This document shows positions 14,447-15,019 of a DNA stretch of 15,019 nt, one piece after another (position 1 is the stretch's first letter; each line of letters begins with the position of its first letter). This DNA comes from Burkholderiales bacterium UBA2459 (GTDB lineage Bacteria > Pseudomonadota > Gammaproteobacteria > Burkholderiales > Burkholderiaceae_E). The position numbers were made by a program, and so were the translations under genes. The stretch is from the NCBI GenBank assembly GCA_002342365.1, contig DDPV01000043.1, positions 70,806 through 85,824 of the forward strand. Reading direction: 5' to 3'. The notes under the pieces were generated by a model. That model was not told the origin of the DNA. It saw only the letters and a program-made list of their open reading frames with translations, and ran no database searches.

Positions 14447-15019
14447 TTAACCCTGAAGCATCTGCATGGACCAGGCGTAGTCAACCGCAAGGATTTCAAT
14501 CTCATCAAGGCCTTGAGGCGTCTTGAGCATCACCAAATCCCCTACCCTTGCCTTGATCAAGGCCCGAGCAATCGGTGAGACCCAGCTCACACGTCGAGGT
14601 GCAGAGTCGACTTCATCAATGCCGACAATCGTAATCGACTCGGGACCTTCGCCGTTGCGGAAAAACTCGACCTTGGCTCCGAAAAAAATCTGGTCATTAC
14701 CAAGATGCATCGAGGGGTCAACAACCTCGGCACAGTCTAGCCTTTTGCTGAGGTATCGGATCCGGCGATCGATTTCGCGCAATCGCCGCTTGCCGTAAAT
14801 ATAGTCACCATTTTCAGATCGATCGCCATTTGATGCAGCCCAGGAGACCACACGGACCACTTCAGGCCTTTCAACACTCATAAGCTTCAACAAGCTTTCC
14901 CGCATAGCCCGGTGACCCTCAGCAGTCACATAATTTTTAGAACCAGGAGGTATGCCAGCGGACTGATCACTTTGCTCATCGTCAAGTGCATCCGCTTCAT
15001 CACCGCTCTCTTTGACAAA
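14447..15019 (-). CDS. greB: Transcription elongation factor GreB, 5' end cut by window edge
   Basis: Rescues backtracked RNA polymerase by inserting a coiled coil into the secondary channel and stimulating cleavage of the transcript. 190 residues are visible. The coiled-coil tip with acidic residues is NGDRSENGDYIYGKRRLREIDRR-like (WAASNGDRSENGDY, then KRRLREIDRRIRYL), which fits GreB rather than GreA. The globular domain has FFGAKVEFF, ITIVGIDEVD, SPIARALIKARVGD and a late TPQG. The frame is open to the right edge: upstream of the GTG at 14929 it reads an acidic tail ending PPGSKNYVT, and at the edge begins FVKESGDEAD. Burkholderiales GreB starts like MxKAFVKES, so only about three or four codons are missing. 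Convergent with spoT. Confidence 0.95.
   Translation of the reverse strand, partial: FVKESGDEADALDDEQSDQSAGIPPGSKNYVTAEGHRAMRESLLKLMSVERPEVVRVVSWAASNGDRSENGDYIYGKRRLREIDRRIRYLSKRLDCAEVVDPSMHLGNDQIFFGAKVEFFRNGEGPESITIVGIDEVDSAPRRVSWVSPIARALIKARVGDLVMLKTPQGLDEIEILAVDYAWSMQMLQG

Noticed and set aside
1..15019. Mobile elements, defence systems, CRISPR arrays, RNA genes or a new multi-gene system
   Set aside because: Every long coding region is assigned to a known housekeeping family. I found no repeated spacers, transposase motifs, terminal inverted repeats or tRNA-like folds by reading. Similarity searches were not available.

Overview
This window is a stretch of chromosomal housekeeping genes from a betaproteobacterium, most likely of the order Burkholderiales. 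The evidence is a 67-residue RpoZ of the short Burkholderiales type, the glnA-ntrB-ntrC and yicC-gmk-rpoZ-spoT gene orders, and a GreB with an acidic N-terminal extension. Base composition is moderately GC-rich and even throughout. I see no transposase, phage gene, tRNA, rRNA, CRISPR array or toxin-antitoxin pair. I could not assign a genus.

Layout. (1) Bases 1-2750, plus strand: the 3' part of prlC (oligopeptidase A; its start lies left of the window), overlapping xth (exonuclease III-type AP endonuclease). (2) Bases 2741-6909, minus strand: glnA, a rho-independent terminator, then ntrB and ntrC, which overlap by an ATGA. ntrC meets xth tail-to-tail with a 10-base overlap. (3) Bases 6910-7136: the glnA control region, with a near-consensus sigma-54 promoter, a 28-base dyad and a candidate NtrC site. 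(4) Bases 7137-9893, minus strand: a compact rph-rdgB-hemW operon. (5) Bases 9894-9980: a divergent promoter region with two overlapping palindromes. (6) Bases 9981-14400, plus strand: yicC, gmk, rpoZ and spoT. (7) Bases 14447-15019, minus strand: greB, which runs off the right edge only a few codons short of its start.

How they work together. NtrB and NtrC are the nitrogen-sensing two-component pair. Phosphorylated NtrC would activate the sigma-54 promoter of glnA, and GlnA itself carries the tyrosine used for adenylylation control. The second cluster couples guanylate metabolism to transcription and the stringent response: Gmk makes GDP, RpoZ is the RNA polymerase subunit that forms one ppGpp site in E. 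coli, and SpoT makes and degrades ppGpp. GreB also acts on RNA polymerase. Rph (tRNA 3' end maturation), RdgB (nucleotide pool cleaning) and HemW (heme chaperone) are a common proteobacterial grouping.

I found no undescribed multi-gene system. The items most worth a second look are regulatory or small-scale: the glnA control region with its large dyad, a 24-base in-frame duplication just after the catalytic His of NtrB, a GSFTGA variant and long linker in NtrC, and structured, possibly promoter-bearing DNA upstream of spoT. Two gene starts are easily misplaced (prlC and greB) because internal TTG/GTG codons mimic starts when the genes are cut by the window edges.
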